33,641 nucleotides of DNA from Ohtaekwangia sp036503775. Its GTDB lineage: Bacteria; Bacteroidota; Bacteroidia; Cytophagales; Cyclobacteriaceae. Numbering within the stretch: position 1 is the first letter of the stretch; every line of letters begins with the position of its first letter. Below the pieces are notes generated by a model. It was given only the letters and a program-made list of their open reading frames with translations. It was not told the DNA's origin and made no database searches. The stretch is taken from NCBI GenBank assembly GCA_036503775.1, contig DASXWH010000009.1:1-33641 (forward strand), written 5' to 3'. Of the stretch, positions 16,614 to 25,304 are shown piece by piece. A program made the position numbers and the translations under genes.

Positions 16614-17393
16614 TTACTGGTACACCCTCACGTAATCGACCTCCATCCGCTGAGGCCAGATGGATTCATCAATCCCTTCTTTTCCACCCCAGTTACCACC
16701 AACGGCCAGATTTAAAATGAGATAGAAGGGTTGATCAAACGGCCAGCCGTTAAAATCTTCCTTCGGATCGCGGGTTATGGTGTAGTATACATTGTCATCG
16801 ATTAAAAAGTCCATTTTGTTTTCGGTCCAGTCCAAAGAATAGGTATGAAAGGTATCCTGGCAATCCAGCACTTTTGTTATTCCTTCCTTTTGGGTTTGCT
16901 TCATGTGATTGTATAATACAGTGTGAATGGTTCCATGAACCACGCCAGGGTCATAACCTACGTGCTCCATGATATCAATTTCTCCACTTTCAGGCCAGCC
17001 TCCATATTTCCAGTTTGATGAGAGCATCCAGATCGCAGGCCATGTGCCTTTACCTTTGGGGAGTTTAGCACGTACATCAATCCGGCCATAGACCCAATCT
17101 CCTTTTCCTTTGGAGACAATTCTGGCAGAGGTATATCCTTTCTCTTCTTTCACTGCTTCAATGATCAACATATCATTTTTTACGGTCACATTTTTTTCGT
17201 CTTCCGTGTAGTACTGCAGTTCATTGTTACCCCAGCCATTGTTCTGACTGCCCAGATCATAACTCCATTTTGACGGATCCGGCTTGCCGGTGTAATTGAA
17301 TTCATCAGACCACACCAGGGTTCTTTTCTCTTCTTTTGTATCAGCACACGTAAAAAACCAAAGGCATAGTATGGGTAGAGAAAGTATTTTCAT
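16614..17393 (-). CDS. GH16 family glycoside hydrolase (laminarinase-like), lipoprotein
   Basis: Endo-beta-glucanase candidate of 259 aa. The short signal peptide carries a likely lipobox (LWFFTC, C16), so the enzyme is probably tethered to the outer membrane. The GH16 domain fills the rest. Characteristic stretches are GWGNNELQYYT, GTWPAIWMLSSNW and the active-site signature GEIDIMEHVG with nucleophile E138, D140 and acid/base E143. The extra residue between D and E (the beta-bulge form EIDIME) is typical of laminarinase and related GH16 subfamilies, not lichenase. A DRVRVYQ-like end (VDYVRVYQ) closes the fold. It is the last gene of the susC operon, 62 bases after the other GH16 gene with a stem-loop between. 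Fine specificity (beta-1,3, mixed-linkage or a red-algal galactan) cannot be fixed by eye. Confidence 0.93.
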   Translation of the reverse strand: MKILSLPILCLWFFTCADTKEEKRTLVWSDEFNYTGKPDPSKWSYDLGSQNNGWGNNELQYYTEDEKNVTVKNDMLIIEAVKEEKGYTSARIVSKGKGDWVYGRIDVRAKLPKGKGTWPAIWMLSSNWKYGGWPESGEIDIMEHVGYDPGVVHGTIHTVLYNHMKQTQKEGITKVLDCQDTFHTYSLDWTENKMDFLIDDNVYYTITRDPKEDFNGWPFDQPFYLILNLAVGGNWGGKEGIDESIWPQRMEVDYVRVYQ

Positions 17394-17412
17394 CGCGTTT
17401 TCTTTTTTTAAT

Positions 17413-17450
17413 GAATGACTGTGCCCAGGTTGGACCGGGCATAGTCATTC
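17413..17450 (-). repeat. intercistronic stem-loop between the two GH16 genes
   Basis: Arms GAATGACTGTGCCC (17413-17426) and GGGCATAGTCATTC (17437-17450) pair at 13 of 14 positions around a 10-base loop. On the transcribed minus strand it is followed by an A-rich stretch, so it is not a standard terminator for the operon. A role in mRNA processing or protection fits better. On the + strand a T-rich tail follows, so it could stop antisense read-through. Confidence 0.7.
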
Positions 17451-17455
17451 TATTT

Positions 17456-18568
17456 TTAATTATTTTGAAATACCCTGATGTAATCAACGATCAGGTACTG
17501 TGGAAATACAGTTGATGAATTCGGGCTTCCGGGCCAGTTGCCACCCACTGCCAGATTCATTATAAAGAAATGAGGATTCTTGAGCTCACTAAGCGCTGCT
17601 GGTGTGATATCAATTTTATTAAACTGAACATCGTCAACAAACCAGGTAATGAAGTTGGCGTCCCAGGTCATCGTAAACACATGATATTTATCGTTGAAGG
17701 TACCACTGCTTAATACGTAGCCTGGTTTGTCGCATGTACATTTGCGTCCATTGTCATCCCAGTGTAATGTTCCATATACGGTCTTATCACCAGTGGTTCC
17801 GCCCACCATTTCCATAATGTCTATTTCACCACAGGCAGGCCACGGAACAGTTTCTATGTTTGCCCCGAGCATCCAGAGTGCCGGCCAGATACCTTGCCCT
17901 TTAGGTAACACCGCACGGATATCTATTCTTCCGTATTGAAATGATTTTTTGTCCTTTGTTATAATCCGCGAAGAGGTATAATCACTTCCGGAAAATTCCT
18001 CTTCTTTTGCAGTGATGATCAGGTTGCCGTCCTGAAATGAGGTGTTTTGCGAGCGATAATATTGGAGTTCATTATTTCCCCAACCGCTGGCGCCTGTACC
18101 AATTTCGAATGTCCAGTTATCCGTATTTAAGCTGCTTCCTTCAAACTCATCCTGCCACACCAGGTTCATACCGGCATAGGAAGTAGGCGTAGAATATCCC
18201 GTTGAAGGAATGGGTATGTCATCCGGATCATCTAACAAAATGGTAACCTCTTCTGACTCTTCAATAAAGTCAGTGTCAGTAGCGTGCGCACGGACACGTA
18301 TGGTGTAGGTACCTGATTCTGCATAGGTATAGGTGACTTCACCGTTGGAAGATTTCTTTGGAATTTCTCCCGCACCCAGGTCAAAGTAGATCGTATAGAA
18401 GTTGGCATTATCAGCGCTTGCTGTTACATCAACTTTTCCTGAACCATCATCACTGACATCAACTGCTATCTGCAGGTTTGACGGCAGCACCAGCGTTCCA
18501 TTAGAATCATCATCCCCACCACATCCACAAAACAGCAGGAAAGCAAAGAAGTATACAGTTAATCTCAT
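17456..18568 (-). CDS. PKD-like domain plus GH16 glycoside hydrolase, lipoprotein
   Basis: Second beta-glucanase of the locus, 370 aa. The signal peptide ends in a lipobox with C16 (LLFCGCGGDDD); the acidic residues just after the cysteine fit Bacteroidota lipoprotein sorting to the surface. Residues about 28-112 form a PKD/Ig-like beta domain (VTYTYAESGTYTIRVRA). The GH16 domain (about 130-370) has GWGNNELQYYRS, GIWPALWMLG and the active-site GEIDIMEMVG with E248, D250 and E253, again the beta-bulge form. It ends VDYIRVFQ. It shares the core layout of the downstream GH16 protein but carries the extra domain and differs widely in loops, so the pair is an old duplication or two independent recruits. 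Confidence 0.93.
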   Translation of the reverse strand: MRLTVYFFAFLLFCGCGGDDDSNGTLVLPSNLQIAVDVSDDGSGKVDVTASADNANFYTIYFDLGAGEIPKKSSNGEVTYTYAESGTYTIRVRAHATDTDFIEESEEVTILLDDPDDIPIPSTGYSTPTSYAGMNLVWQDEFEGSSLNTDNWTFEIGTGASGWGNNELQYYRSQNTSFQDGNLIITAKEEEFSGSDYTSSRIITKDKKSFQYGRIDIRAVLPKGQGIWPALWMLGANIETVPWPACGEIDIMEMVGGTTGDKTVYGTLHWDDNGRKCTCDKPGYVLSSGTFNDKYHVFTMTWDANFITWFVDDVQFNKIDITPAALSELKNPHFFIMNLAVGGNWPGSPNSSTVFPQYLIVDYIRVFQNN

Positions 18569-18582
18569 AGGTAAAACAATAA

Positions 18583-18614
18583 GGTTGCTTCCGGAGATTT
18601 ATCCGGAAGCAACC
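18583..18614 (-). repeat. intercistronic stem-loop between the glycan-binding protein gene and the first GH16 gene
   Basis: Perfect 13-base inverted repeat GGTTGCTTCCGGA (18583-18595) / TCCGGAAGCAACC (18602-18614) with a 6-base loop. On the transcribed strand it is followed by TTATTGTTTTA, a broken U-rich run. It could be a partial terminator (attenuator) or a 3' stabiliser of the upstream susC-susD-binding protein mRNA. Confidence 0.8.
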
Positions 18615-18624
18615 TGTTACTAAT

Positions 18625-20496
18625 TTATTTTGGAATCAATACAAAGGTCCAGTATCCACCGGGAATATTAACAGCTATGGTGATAGATTCGGATGCCCCG
18701 TTTTTCACATAGCTAAGAACTTCATACGTAACAGAACCCGCAGTGGGAGGTCCGGCAGCGTATTCTCCGCCATTGTATGCTTTAGGTAATGCAATGAATG
18801 CACCGGTTCCTGAAACCGCAATGGATGCTGGTGTTCCGCCTGATTCAGGTGTGAATGTAAAACTATGGGTGCCTGATTTCCAGGCAGCATTTCCAGCTGG
18901 CATATTGCTTTCTGCAGTACAGCCATCGGTAAGTCCCATATACACTTCACCCCAGATGTCATCGTTGGCGTCATATTCGTAAACGCCTCCTGTCTTGAAA
19001 ATAAATTCATCATTGAACAGGCACGGACGATCCCCGGAGATGTCATTAGCACCAGGCCACCATGACATATCTCCTTTATTAGGTCCAACGCCAAATGATC
19101 CGGCAGCAGGTTTGAGTACCCATGACTTGGATGAACCACCGGTGAGGTCGGCTTCTGTTAATGCTGCAGCGACAAAGGTCTGTTGAACGTCATCAAAGAA
19201 GAATTCATTTTGATCCGTGGAACCAAAATCAAAGAACAGAACCAGTCGGTCATAGGTATCGGTTGGCGCTCCACTGAAGTCGAATGAGAGTTCTTCCCAT
19301 TCATTTACTTTGGTGATGTTAGCATCCACTTCTTTGTTAACATTGTTAGGGTCTCCTGAAAATTCGAGTTTCAGTTTGGCAATTCCGGTTTTAGGTGAAT
19401 ACAATTTGAGTTTAAAGAGAGTGTTTGTTGAGAAATCAACCTTGCTGGTCAGGTTGGTAACAATACCTGCCCAGGTTTCAGGTCCTTTGGCGAGCTTACC
19501 TACTTTGGAACTGGTGTTAATTCCACTTGAGCTAGGGTTGTCAACCCGATCGTAACCTGAGCCACCAAAGCCTTCGAACGGATGTTTTGCACCTTCGAAA
19601 GTCAGCGGGAGGGTTGAGGTTGGCGGAGGAGGAGGTTCGAATCCTTCCACGATGAGTTTGTGAAACCATGCGTTGCCTGGAACTACTCCATCAATGAATT
19701 TGATACTCAATTCACTTTCCGTGATGCTGAGGATTTCATATCGGGAAGATCCAGCATAATATCCCATGAATCCGTTGCTGCTAATGCTGATGAAGTCTCT
19801 GCCTTTTGCATCAGTAGAGATTGACCACCTCAGGTTAGTTGGTGCTGTGTAAGGTGCCGTGTAATCACCTTTGTTGGGATAGGCATCCGGAAACTTGCTG
19901 GCCTGTGCGCCATTTACATATACATCGCCATTGGTGGTTTGAACGAATTGAAAACCACTTAGCTTGAATGTGAATTTGTCATCATACAAACCGGTTTCCG
20001 ATTTTTCATTTGGACCAGCGGCCCACCAGTTTGGTGCAGCAGCGTCTGCAGGGCCAATACCCATATGACCGGCTACATCAGCCGCGATAATCCATGTTTT
20101 TCCTTCGGGCATAGCTTTACCCCCGGAGAGCAGGGTGTAAACCGGTTTTAATAAGCTTTCATCGCTTTCAGCAATATGAATGGTTTGCTCTGATGAAACA
20201 CTTCCACCTTGGGCGTAAACGGTCAACGTTACTACATAGTCACCCTGAAAAGGATAGGTGGCTGTTACAACGTTACCTTCAGCGATGTTTCCATCTCCGA
20301 AATCCCATTTTTTTATACCAGGAGCTGTGTTGGTAAGCTCGATGATATTAGGACTTACTTCAGTAGGTTCAAAGGAAAATACAGCATCGGCTTCGGTAGG
20401 AGGAGGTCCTAATGTTGGATCGTCTTCCTTACAGGCCGTTACCAGAATGGATACCAGCAGCATCCACGTTAGGCTTTTATAAATTAATTTCTTCAT
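18625..20496 (-). CDS. PKD-domain surface glycan-binding lipoprotein of the SusCD locus
   Basis: Predicted cell-surface carbohydrate-binding lipoprotein (623 aa) in the position of SusE/SGBP-B. The lipobox LVTAC has C22, followed by KEDD, which resembles the Bacteroidota surface-export signal. Residues about 34-112 are a PKD domain (KKWDFGDGNIAEG). Then come two copies of one domain at about 115-285 and 447-623, recognisable by GKTWIIAADVAGHMGIGP versus SKSWVLKPAAGSFGVGP and by YDDKFTFKLSGF versus FNDEFIFKTGGV. Between them lies a jelly-roll-like module (about 297-440) ending in FFFDDVQQ, similar to carbohydrate-binding modules. It carries no enzyme motif. It starts 11 bases after susD and precedes the two GH16 genes, so it probably holds the same glucan for them. 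Confidence 0.85.
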   Translation of the reverse strand: MKKLIYKSLTWMLLVSILVTACKEDDPTLGPPPTEADAVFSFEPTEVSPNIIELTNTAPGIKKWDFGDGNIAEGNVVTATYPFQGDYVVTLTVYAQGGSVSSEQTIHIAESDESLLKPVYTLLSGGKAMPEGKTWIIAADVAGHMGIGPADAAAPNWWAAGPNEKSETGLYDDKFTFKLSGFQFVQTTNGDVYVNGAQASKFPDAYPNKGDYTAPYTAPTNLRWSISTDAKGRDFISISSNGFMGYYAGSSRYEILSITESELSIKFIDGVVPGNAWFHKLIVEGFEPPPPPTSTLPLTFEGAKHPFEGFGGSGYDRVDNPSSSGINTSSKVGKLAKGPETWAGIVTNLTSKVDFSTNTLFKLKLYSPKTGIAKLKLEFSGDPNNVNKEVDANITKVNEWEELSFDFSGAPTDTYDRLVLFFDFGSTDQNEFFFDDVQQTFVAAALTEADLTGGSSKSWVLKPAAGSFGVGPNKGDMSWWPGANDISGDRPCLFNDEFIFKTGGVYEYDANDDIWGEVYMGLTDGCTAESNMPAGNAAWKSGTHSFTFTPESGGTPASIAVSGTGAFIALPKAYNGGEYAAGPPTAGSVTYEVLSYVKNGASESITIAVNIPGGYWTFVLIPK

Positions 20497-20507
20497 GTTC
20501 GTTCAGA

Positions 20508-21977
20508 TTAATAGTTAGGATTCTGAGACCAGCCCGCACCAGCAAGATCAATTTCTACCTGCGGTATGGGGAACAATTCATTCTTGTCCACGGTAAACCC
20601 AGGGATCTGTGCAGCTGCTCTGCCCGTTCTTACCAGGTCAAAGAAGTGATGGCCTTCACCGGCAAACTCTACTCTCAGTTCATGATAGATAGCGTTGGTA
20701 AGAGCGGTGCCGGATAAATTCACCTCATCCATGTCTACGCGGTCTCTTACCTGATTCAGATAACCTCTTGCCTTCACATCATCAGGTGAAGCTTTACGGT
20801 TGTAAGCCTCTGCTGCCATGAGCAACACATCGGCATAACGGATTACCTTATGGTTTACCGGGCTTGTAAGGTCATCATCACCAGCACCTAATTCATCGGC
20901 ACGCTTGAGATACTTGTTATTATAGAATCCCGTGTGACCACCTCCACCCGGTGCAAATTCTACCTCTGGGTGAAGATCCTTGAAGGCTTCGATATCCAGT
21001 AACGCTATGTCCAGACGCGGATCACCGGCTTCAAATTCAAGCTTCAGATCGCTTGTCGGTAAGTTGTAGCTGTTACCGGTTGCATAAATTGGACCTTTGT
21101 ATTCACGGATACCATGAAAACCTACTGCGGCAAAACCTTCGAGGCAAACAAAGCAATCATAGCCACCACCTTCTGAACCTACGTATTGAATATCAAAGAC
21201 AGTCTCGGGACTTGATTCACCACCAACACGGAACAGTCCCTCCAGATCGGCATCGAGCTCGTACGTCTCAGATTCAATTACCTCATCAAGGGTTTCGGCT
21301 GCTTCATCAAATTTATTCTGGTAGAGATAGGCTTTGCCGAGTAATGATAGGGCTGCACCTTTGGTAATTCTTCCTTTTACTTCATCGGTCCAGTCCAGAA
21401 TGCTGGCAGCATACAAAAGGTCTGTTTCAATTTGAGCATATACTTCTGTCGCAGGTGTTCTTTCCTGCTGGCTGATCTCGGAGAAGTTAAGACGCTTGTC
21501 AACGATAAGCGGAACATCACCAAAGAATTTCACCAGTTCAAAGTAGTAGTAGGCTCTTAAGAAAGCAGCCTGGGCCAGGATCTTGTCCTTTCCTTCAAAG
21601 TCAATGTTGTCTTTGAATTCAAAGATGTAGTTGGCGCGGGTAACACCGGCATACATCCAGCGGAAAAAATTACGAAGCTCATTGTTTACACCACCATGGA
21701 TCATGGCATCAATTTCATGCAGACCCTGGGTATCGGTTACACTTTCGCCACCGGCAACTGAATTATCAGATGCGATCTCACCGATCCACAGATCAAGATA
21801 AGATGTTTGCATCAGGTCATAGGCGGCCGTTAATGCGCGATCATAATCATCCGGACTTAGAAAGAAGTTATCGGCATCAATCGTGTATTTGGGATCAATG
21901 TCCACAAAATCGTCACAGCTTACAGAAATGAAAGTAGCAGCTGCGGCTATCGTTATTGTTCTTAGTAGTTTCTTCAT
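20508..21977 (-). CDS. SusD/RagB family glycan-binding outer-membrane lipoprotein
   Basis: Surface lipoprotein that sits as a lid on the SusC transporter and binds glycan oligomers. The signal peptide MKKLLRTITIAAAATFISVSC has the lipid-acceptor C21, followed by DDFVDIDP, which is typical of SusD. The family pattern is clear: NFFLSPDDYDRALTAAYDLM near the N terminus, helical TPR-like segments with AQAAFLRAYYYFELVKFFGDVPLI, the conserved VIRYADVLLMAAEAYNR, and the C-terminal ELRVEFAGEGHHFFDLVRTG with PIPQVEID. Length (489 aa) is normal. It starts 3 bases after the susC stop, so the two are translationally close. Confidence 0.97.
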   Translation of the reverse strand: MKKLLRTITIAAAATFISVSCDDFVDIDPKYTIDADNFFLSPDDYDRALTAAYDLMQTSYLDLWIGEIASDNSVAGGESVTDTQGLHEIDAMIHGGVNNELRNFFRWMYAGVTRANYIFEFKDNIDFEGKDKILAQAAFLRAYYYFELVKFFGDVPLIVDKRLNFSEISQQERTPATEVYAQIETDLLYAASILDWTDEVKGRITKGAALSLLGKAYLYQNKFDEAAETLDEVIESETYELDADLEGLFRVGGESSPETVFDIQYVGSEGGGYDCFVCLEGFAAVGFHGIREYKGPIYATGNSYNLPTSDLKLEFEAGDPRLDIALLDIEAFKDLHPEVEFAPGGGGHTGFYNNKYLKRADELGAGDDDLTSPVNHKVIRYADVLLMAAEAYNRKASPDDVKARGYLNQVRDRVDMDEVNLSGTALTNAIYHELRVEFAGEGHHFFDLVRTGRAAAQIPGFTVDKNELFPIPQVEIDLAGAGWSQNPNY

Positions 21978-21980
21978 GGC

Positions 21981-24900
21981 TTAAAAATTAAAGTTTACGC
22001 CACCCATAATGGTTCTGGCTTGTGGATAGAAACCGGTGTCAATACCGGAAACATTCGGATCCTTTGTAGCAAACTCCGGATCGTATCCCAGGTATTTGGT
22101 GAATGTTGCCAGGTTGTTGGCCGCCACGTAGAAGCGTAATTTGCGCGCGCCTATTTTCTTGCTGATTGCAGCAGGCAGCGTGTAACCCAGCTGAATGTTT
22201 TTAATTCTCAGGAAGGAGCCATCTTCCACAAAGTAATCGGAAAGCACACCATTATAATTTCCGTTGGTGTCATTACCGGTGGTAAGACGAGGATACTCAT
22301 TGGTAGACCCGGGGCCTGTCCAGCGGTTGATGTTGTACGTCAATAAGTTTGACATCGGCTGCTGGCGTTCATAATTCCGAACGATCTCGTTTCCGATTGA
22401 TGCATACAACAACAGAGAGAAATCAAATCCCCTGAAGCCTGCTGACAGGTTCATCCCCATGATCACATCGGGAATAGGTGAACCGATCATTTCTTTATCG
22501 GAATGATCGCTGAAAGAAATATCACCACTATTATCCAGGTCTTTATATATCAGGTCGCCTGGTTTAACACGGTCAGGATCCTGTGAAACACCACGTTCAT
22601 CAATTTCCTGTTGCGTCTGGTAAATACCATCCGTTTTATATCCGAAGAAATAACCTATCGGATAACCTACCTGCATACGTGAAACCGATCCACCGCCAAC
22701 ACCAAAGCCTCCGAAAGAGTAGAAGTCAACACCCTGCTGCAGTGCTGTCACTTCGTTCTTTATTGTTGTGAGGTTATAGCCGATAGAATAGGTGAAATCG
22801 CTACCGATTTTATCGCGGTATGTTATGGCAAACTCAAAACCGCTGTTTTTTACGTCTCCACCATTAACGTATGGAGAATTTCCACCGGCTCCATACGCTC
22901 CCGAAATAGCAGAGATAGCAGGTTGGAATAGCAGGTCATTGGTTTTCTTGATATAATAATCTGTAGTGATGTCAATCTTTCCGTTCAACAGATTGAGGTC
23001 TATACCAAAATTGGTTTGGTGCGTAGTTTCCCATTTGAGGTCTTCGTTACCCGGAACGCCAAGAGCTGCGCCTGTGGTCAATTGGTCATCAAACGGATAG
23101 ACGCCTTCACCACCTAACAACGCTCTGTATTTCCAGTTTTCGATTTTGTCGTTTCCGGATACGCCATAGCTGGCTCTTACTTTCATAAATTCGATCAGAG
23201 AGGAATTAAAGAACTGTTCTTCTGAAATTACCCAGGCAGCAGAAGCGGCCGGAAAGATTCCAAAACGATTGTTCTCTCCAAATCTGGATGAACCATCTCT
23301 GCGCACAATAGCGGAGAACATGTATTTTGATCCGTATGCGTATTCACCCCGCAAAAAGAATGATTGCTGACGGGTTTGATCTTGCCATGAATCCGTAGTG
23401 TTGAGTACATCCGGACCTGTGGCGGCAGAGATGTCTGCAAATTTTGCAGAGTTGTAGGGCACGTTATACCCGGTGCCGGAAAGCTCCTGACTTACATTAC
23501 CGTAAGCAGACATACCAAATGTTCCTTTTACTTTATGCTGCGCGTTGAACGTTTGATTAAAGTTCAGGAAAGCTTCAAAGTTGTAATCCAGGTAGGTGGT
23601 ACGTTTTTCGTTTACCCAGTTGTAGGTAGGCAGACTAACACCTGTGGCTATTTCTTTCATACGAGGTTCAAGCTCTCCCGTAGCAGAATTCAGGTTAAGC
23701 GTATTCATGGCTTTGCCTGTTCCATAGTAAACCGGAGGTGAAAAATCTTTGTAGTCTACGATAGCAGCATTGTATCCGGCACGTCCGGTTAATTCAAAGT
23801 GAGAATTGATCTTGTAGGTAAGCTCCTGCTTGCCGACAATCTTATTCACCTTCGAGTCATTGAAGGTATTGTAAATCTGAGCGAGCGGGTTAGCTACTTC
23901 TGAAACATCTTCCAGCAAGGTGAATTCACCCGCAGAGGTGTAGGGAGATGAAATTGGGTTGGCATTCAGCGTATTGAAGAGAATGGCGGATATACCCATT
24001 TCCGGTACGGTACTCCTTCGCTCGTTGGTGTACAATAAAACATTCTCTAGTGTGAACTTGGGAGAGATATCAAAGGTGGTATTCACACGCAGGTTATATC
24101 TTTTATAACCCGCCTTCTCACCACCGATAATGCCTTCCTGATTGAAGTAGGATGCACCGATTGAATATGTGGCTTTTTCGCCACCACCGGTAAGACCAAT
24201 GTTATAGTTTTGTACCGGAGCGGTTCCAAATACTTCATTCTGCCAGTTGGTGCCTTCACCAAGATTTACATTAGCATATGGCGGAGCTTCATTTCCCCCT
24301 GCATAGGTTTCATTTTTCAGAACAGCAAATTCAGTAGCATTTAACACGCTGATCTTGTTAGCTGCCTCCTGAACACCATAGTAACCTGTGAAATCAAGAC
24401 TTGGCTTTGTGTTTTTTCTTCCCTGCTTAGTGGTAATAAGGATTACACCATTGGCAGACTGAACACCATAGATCCCCGCTGTTCCATCTTTTAACACGTT
24501 GACTGATTCAATGTCAGATGGGTTTAACGCATTGAGTGCATCGGTAGGGTTGGGGTAAAGAATTCCATCAACTACTACTAAGGGGTTGTTGTCACCATTG
24601 GTGGTATAACCCCTGATGCGAATATTCATTTGTCCACCGGGCGCTCCAGAACCGGTAGTCACCTGTACACCGGCAACCTGACCCTGGAGAGCCTGGTCAA
24701 CACGCGAGGTGTTCAGTTTGGTGATTTCTTCGGCCTTTACTACAGACACAGCTCCTGTCAATTCTTTTGCTGTTGTAGTTCCGTAACCAACCACAATTAC
24801 TTCCTGGAGAGCCTGAATGTCTGGAACCAGTTGAGTATCGATAACGGTTTTTCCGGCCACGGCAATTTCCTGAGCCGTATAGCCGATAAAGCTGAATACC

Positions 24901-25100
24901 AGAATGGCATCAGCGGTTGTGTTTGCTAATGTGTATTCTCCATTAGCATCAGTAACCGTACCCTGGGTTGTACCTTTAATAAGGACATTCACCCCTGGAA
25001 GGCCCTGATCTTTTTCGTCTGTCACCCTGCCTTTCAGGGAGCCTTGCCCGTAGGTGGCCAGGGACAGCGTCAGTAAGAGCGCCAGTAGTTTTGTTTTCAT
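21981..25100 (-). CDS. SusC/RagA family TonB-linked outer-membrane transporter
   Basis: TonB-dependent importer of glycan oligomers (1039 aa) and first gene of the polysaccharide-utilisation operon. The signal peptide is about 1-18. A CarboxypepD_reg-like domain (about 22-100) has LKGRVTDEKDQGLPGVNVLIKG and VFSFIGYTAQEI. The TonB-box region EVIVVGYGT leads into the plug (about 113-225), with the SusC signature NIRIRGYTTNGDNNPLVVVDG and SIESVNVLKDGTAGIYG-like text. The remainder is the beta-barrel, ending in the aromatic GGVNFNF. Regulation is probably by the divergent membrane regulator at 25343; a promoter and candidate operator lie in the 242-base divergent gap. It lacks an N-terminal STN domain, so signalling to an ECF/FecR pair is not expected. 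Confidence 0.97.
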   Translation of the reverse strand: MKTKLLALLLTLSLATYGQGSLKGRVTDEKDQGLPGVNVLIKGTTQGTVTDANGEYTLANTTADAILVFSFIGYTAQEIAVAGKTVIDTQLVPDIQALQEVIVVGYGTTTAKELTGAVSVVKAEEITKLNTSRVDQALQGQVAGVQVTTGSGAPGGQMNIRIRGYTTNGDNNPLVVVDGILYPNPTDALNALNPSDIESVNVLKDGTAGIYGVQSANGVILITTKQGRKNTKPSLDFTGYYGVQEAANKISVLNATEFAVLKNETYAGGNEAPPYANVNLGEGTNWQNEVFGTAPVQNYNIGLTGGGEKATYSIGASYFNQEGIIGGEKAGYKRYNLRVNTTFDISPKFTLENVLLYTNERRSTVPEMGISAILFNTLNANPISSPYTSAGEFTLLEDVSEVANPLAQIYNTFNDSKVNKIVGKQELTYKINSHFELTGRAGYNAAIVDYKDFSPPVYYGTGKAMNTLNLNSATGELEPRMKEIATGVSLPTYNWVNEKRTTYLDYNFEAFLNFNQTFNAQHKVKGTFGMSAYGNVSQELSGTGYNVPYNSAKFADISAATGPDVLNTTDSWQDQTRQQSFFLRGEYAYGSKYMFSAIVRRDGSSRFGENNRFGIFPAASAAWVISEEQFFNSSLIEFMKVRASYGVSGNDKIENWKYRALLGGEGVYPFDDQLTTGAALGVPGNEDLKWETTHQTNFGIDLNLLNGKIDITTDYYIKKTNDLLFQPAISAISGAYGAGGNSPYVNGGDVKNSGFEFAITYRDKIGSDFTYSIGYNLTTIKNEVTALQQGVDFYSFGGFGVGGGSVSRMQVGYPIGYFFGYKTDGIYQTQQEIDERGVSQDPDRVKPGDLIYKDLDNSGDISFSDHSDKEMIGSPIPDVIMGMNLSAGFRGFDFSLLLYASIGNEIVRNYERQQPMSNLLTYNINRWTGPGSTNEYPRLTTGNDTNGNYNGVLSDYFVEDGSFLRIKNIQLGYTLPAAISKKIGARKLRFYVAANNLATFTKYLGYDPEFATKDPNVSGIDTGFYPQARTIMGGVNFNF

Positions 25101-25165
25101 GCGGTAGTTTGTTTAGGGTTAATGCAGCTCGTTCAGATTCCTTCGAAATCGATTGAGTGCCGGAA

Positions 25166-25196
25166 CAAACTTTGAAACTACCGGGGCGGAATTCAA
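25166..25196 (-). promoter_or_regulatory. probable susC promoter
   Basis: On the minus strand TTG (25194-25196) and AAAGTTTG (25166-25173) are separated by 20 bases, which fits the Bacteroidota TTG-N19/20-TAnnTTTG pattern with one mismatch in the -7 box. Transcription would start near 25160, giving a leader of about 60 bases. Confidence 0.5.
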
Positions 25197-25214
25197 TTAT
25201 CAGACCCCATCAAT

Positions 25215-25256
25215 ACTACATCGGGGTAGTGGAAATCACTACATCAAAAATACATC
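25215..25256. promoter_or_regulatory. candidate operator for the divergent membrane regulator
   Basis: A perfect 17-base palindrome GTAGTGGAAATCACTAC (25226-25242; arms of 6, spacer of 5) sits 30 bases upstream of the proposed susC -33 box. It is overlapped and flanked by ACTACATC at 25215-25222 and 25238-25245 and by AATACATC at 25249-25256, spaced 23 and 11 bases apart, close to two and one helical turns. A dimeric LuxR-type HTH protein, such as the divergent gene product, is the natural candidate to bind here. Binding is inferred. Confidence 0.5.
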
Positions 25257-25304
25257 AACTGAGCAAAAACCCTTATTTGAGTAGATTTCAAACGGTTTCC
25301 AATT

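Noticed and set aside
25245..25252. TATTTTTG on the minus strand as the susC promoter
   Set aside because: It matches the -7 consensus but lies about 145 bases from susC, has no -33 box at the right distance, and overlaps the candidate operator; the TTG-N20-AAAGTTTG pair nearer susC fits better.
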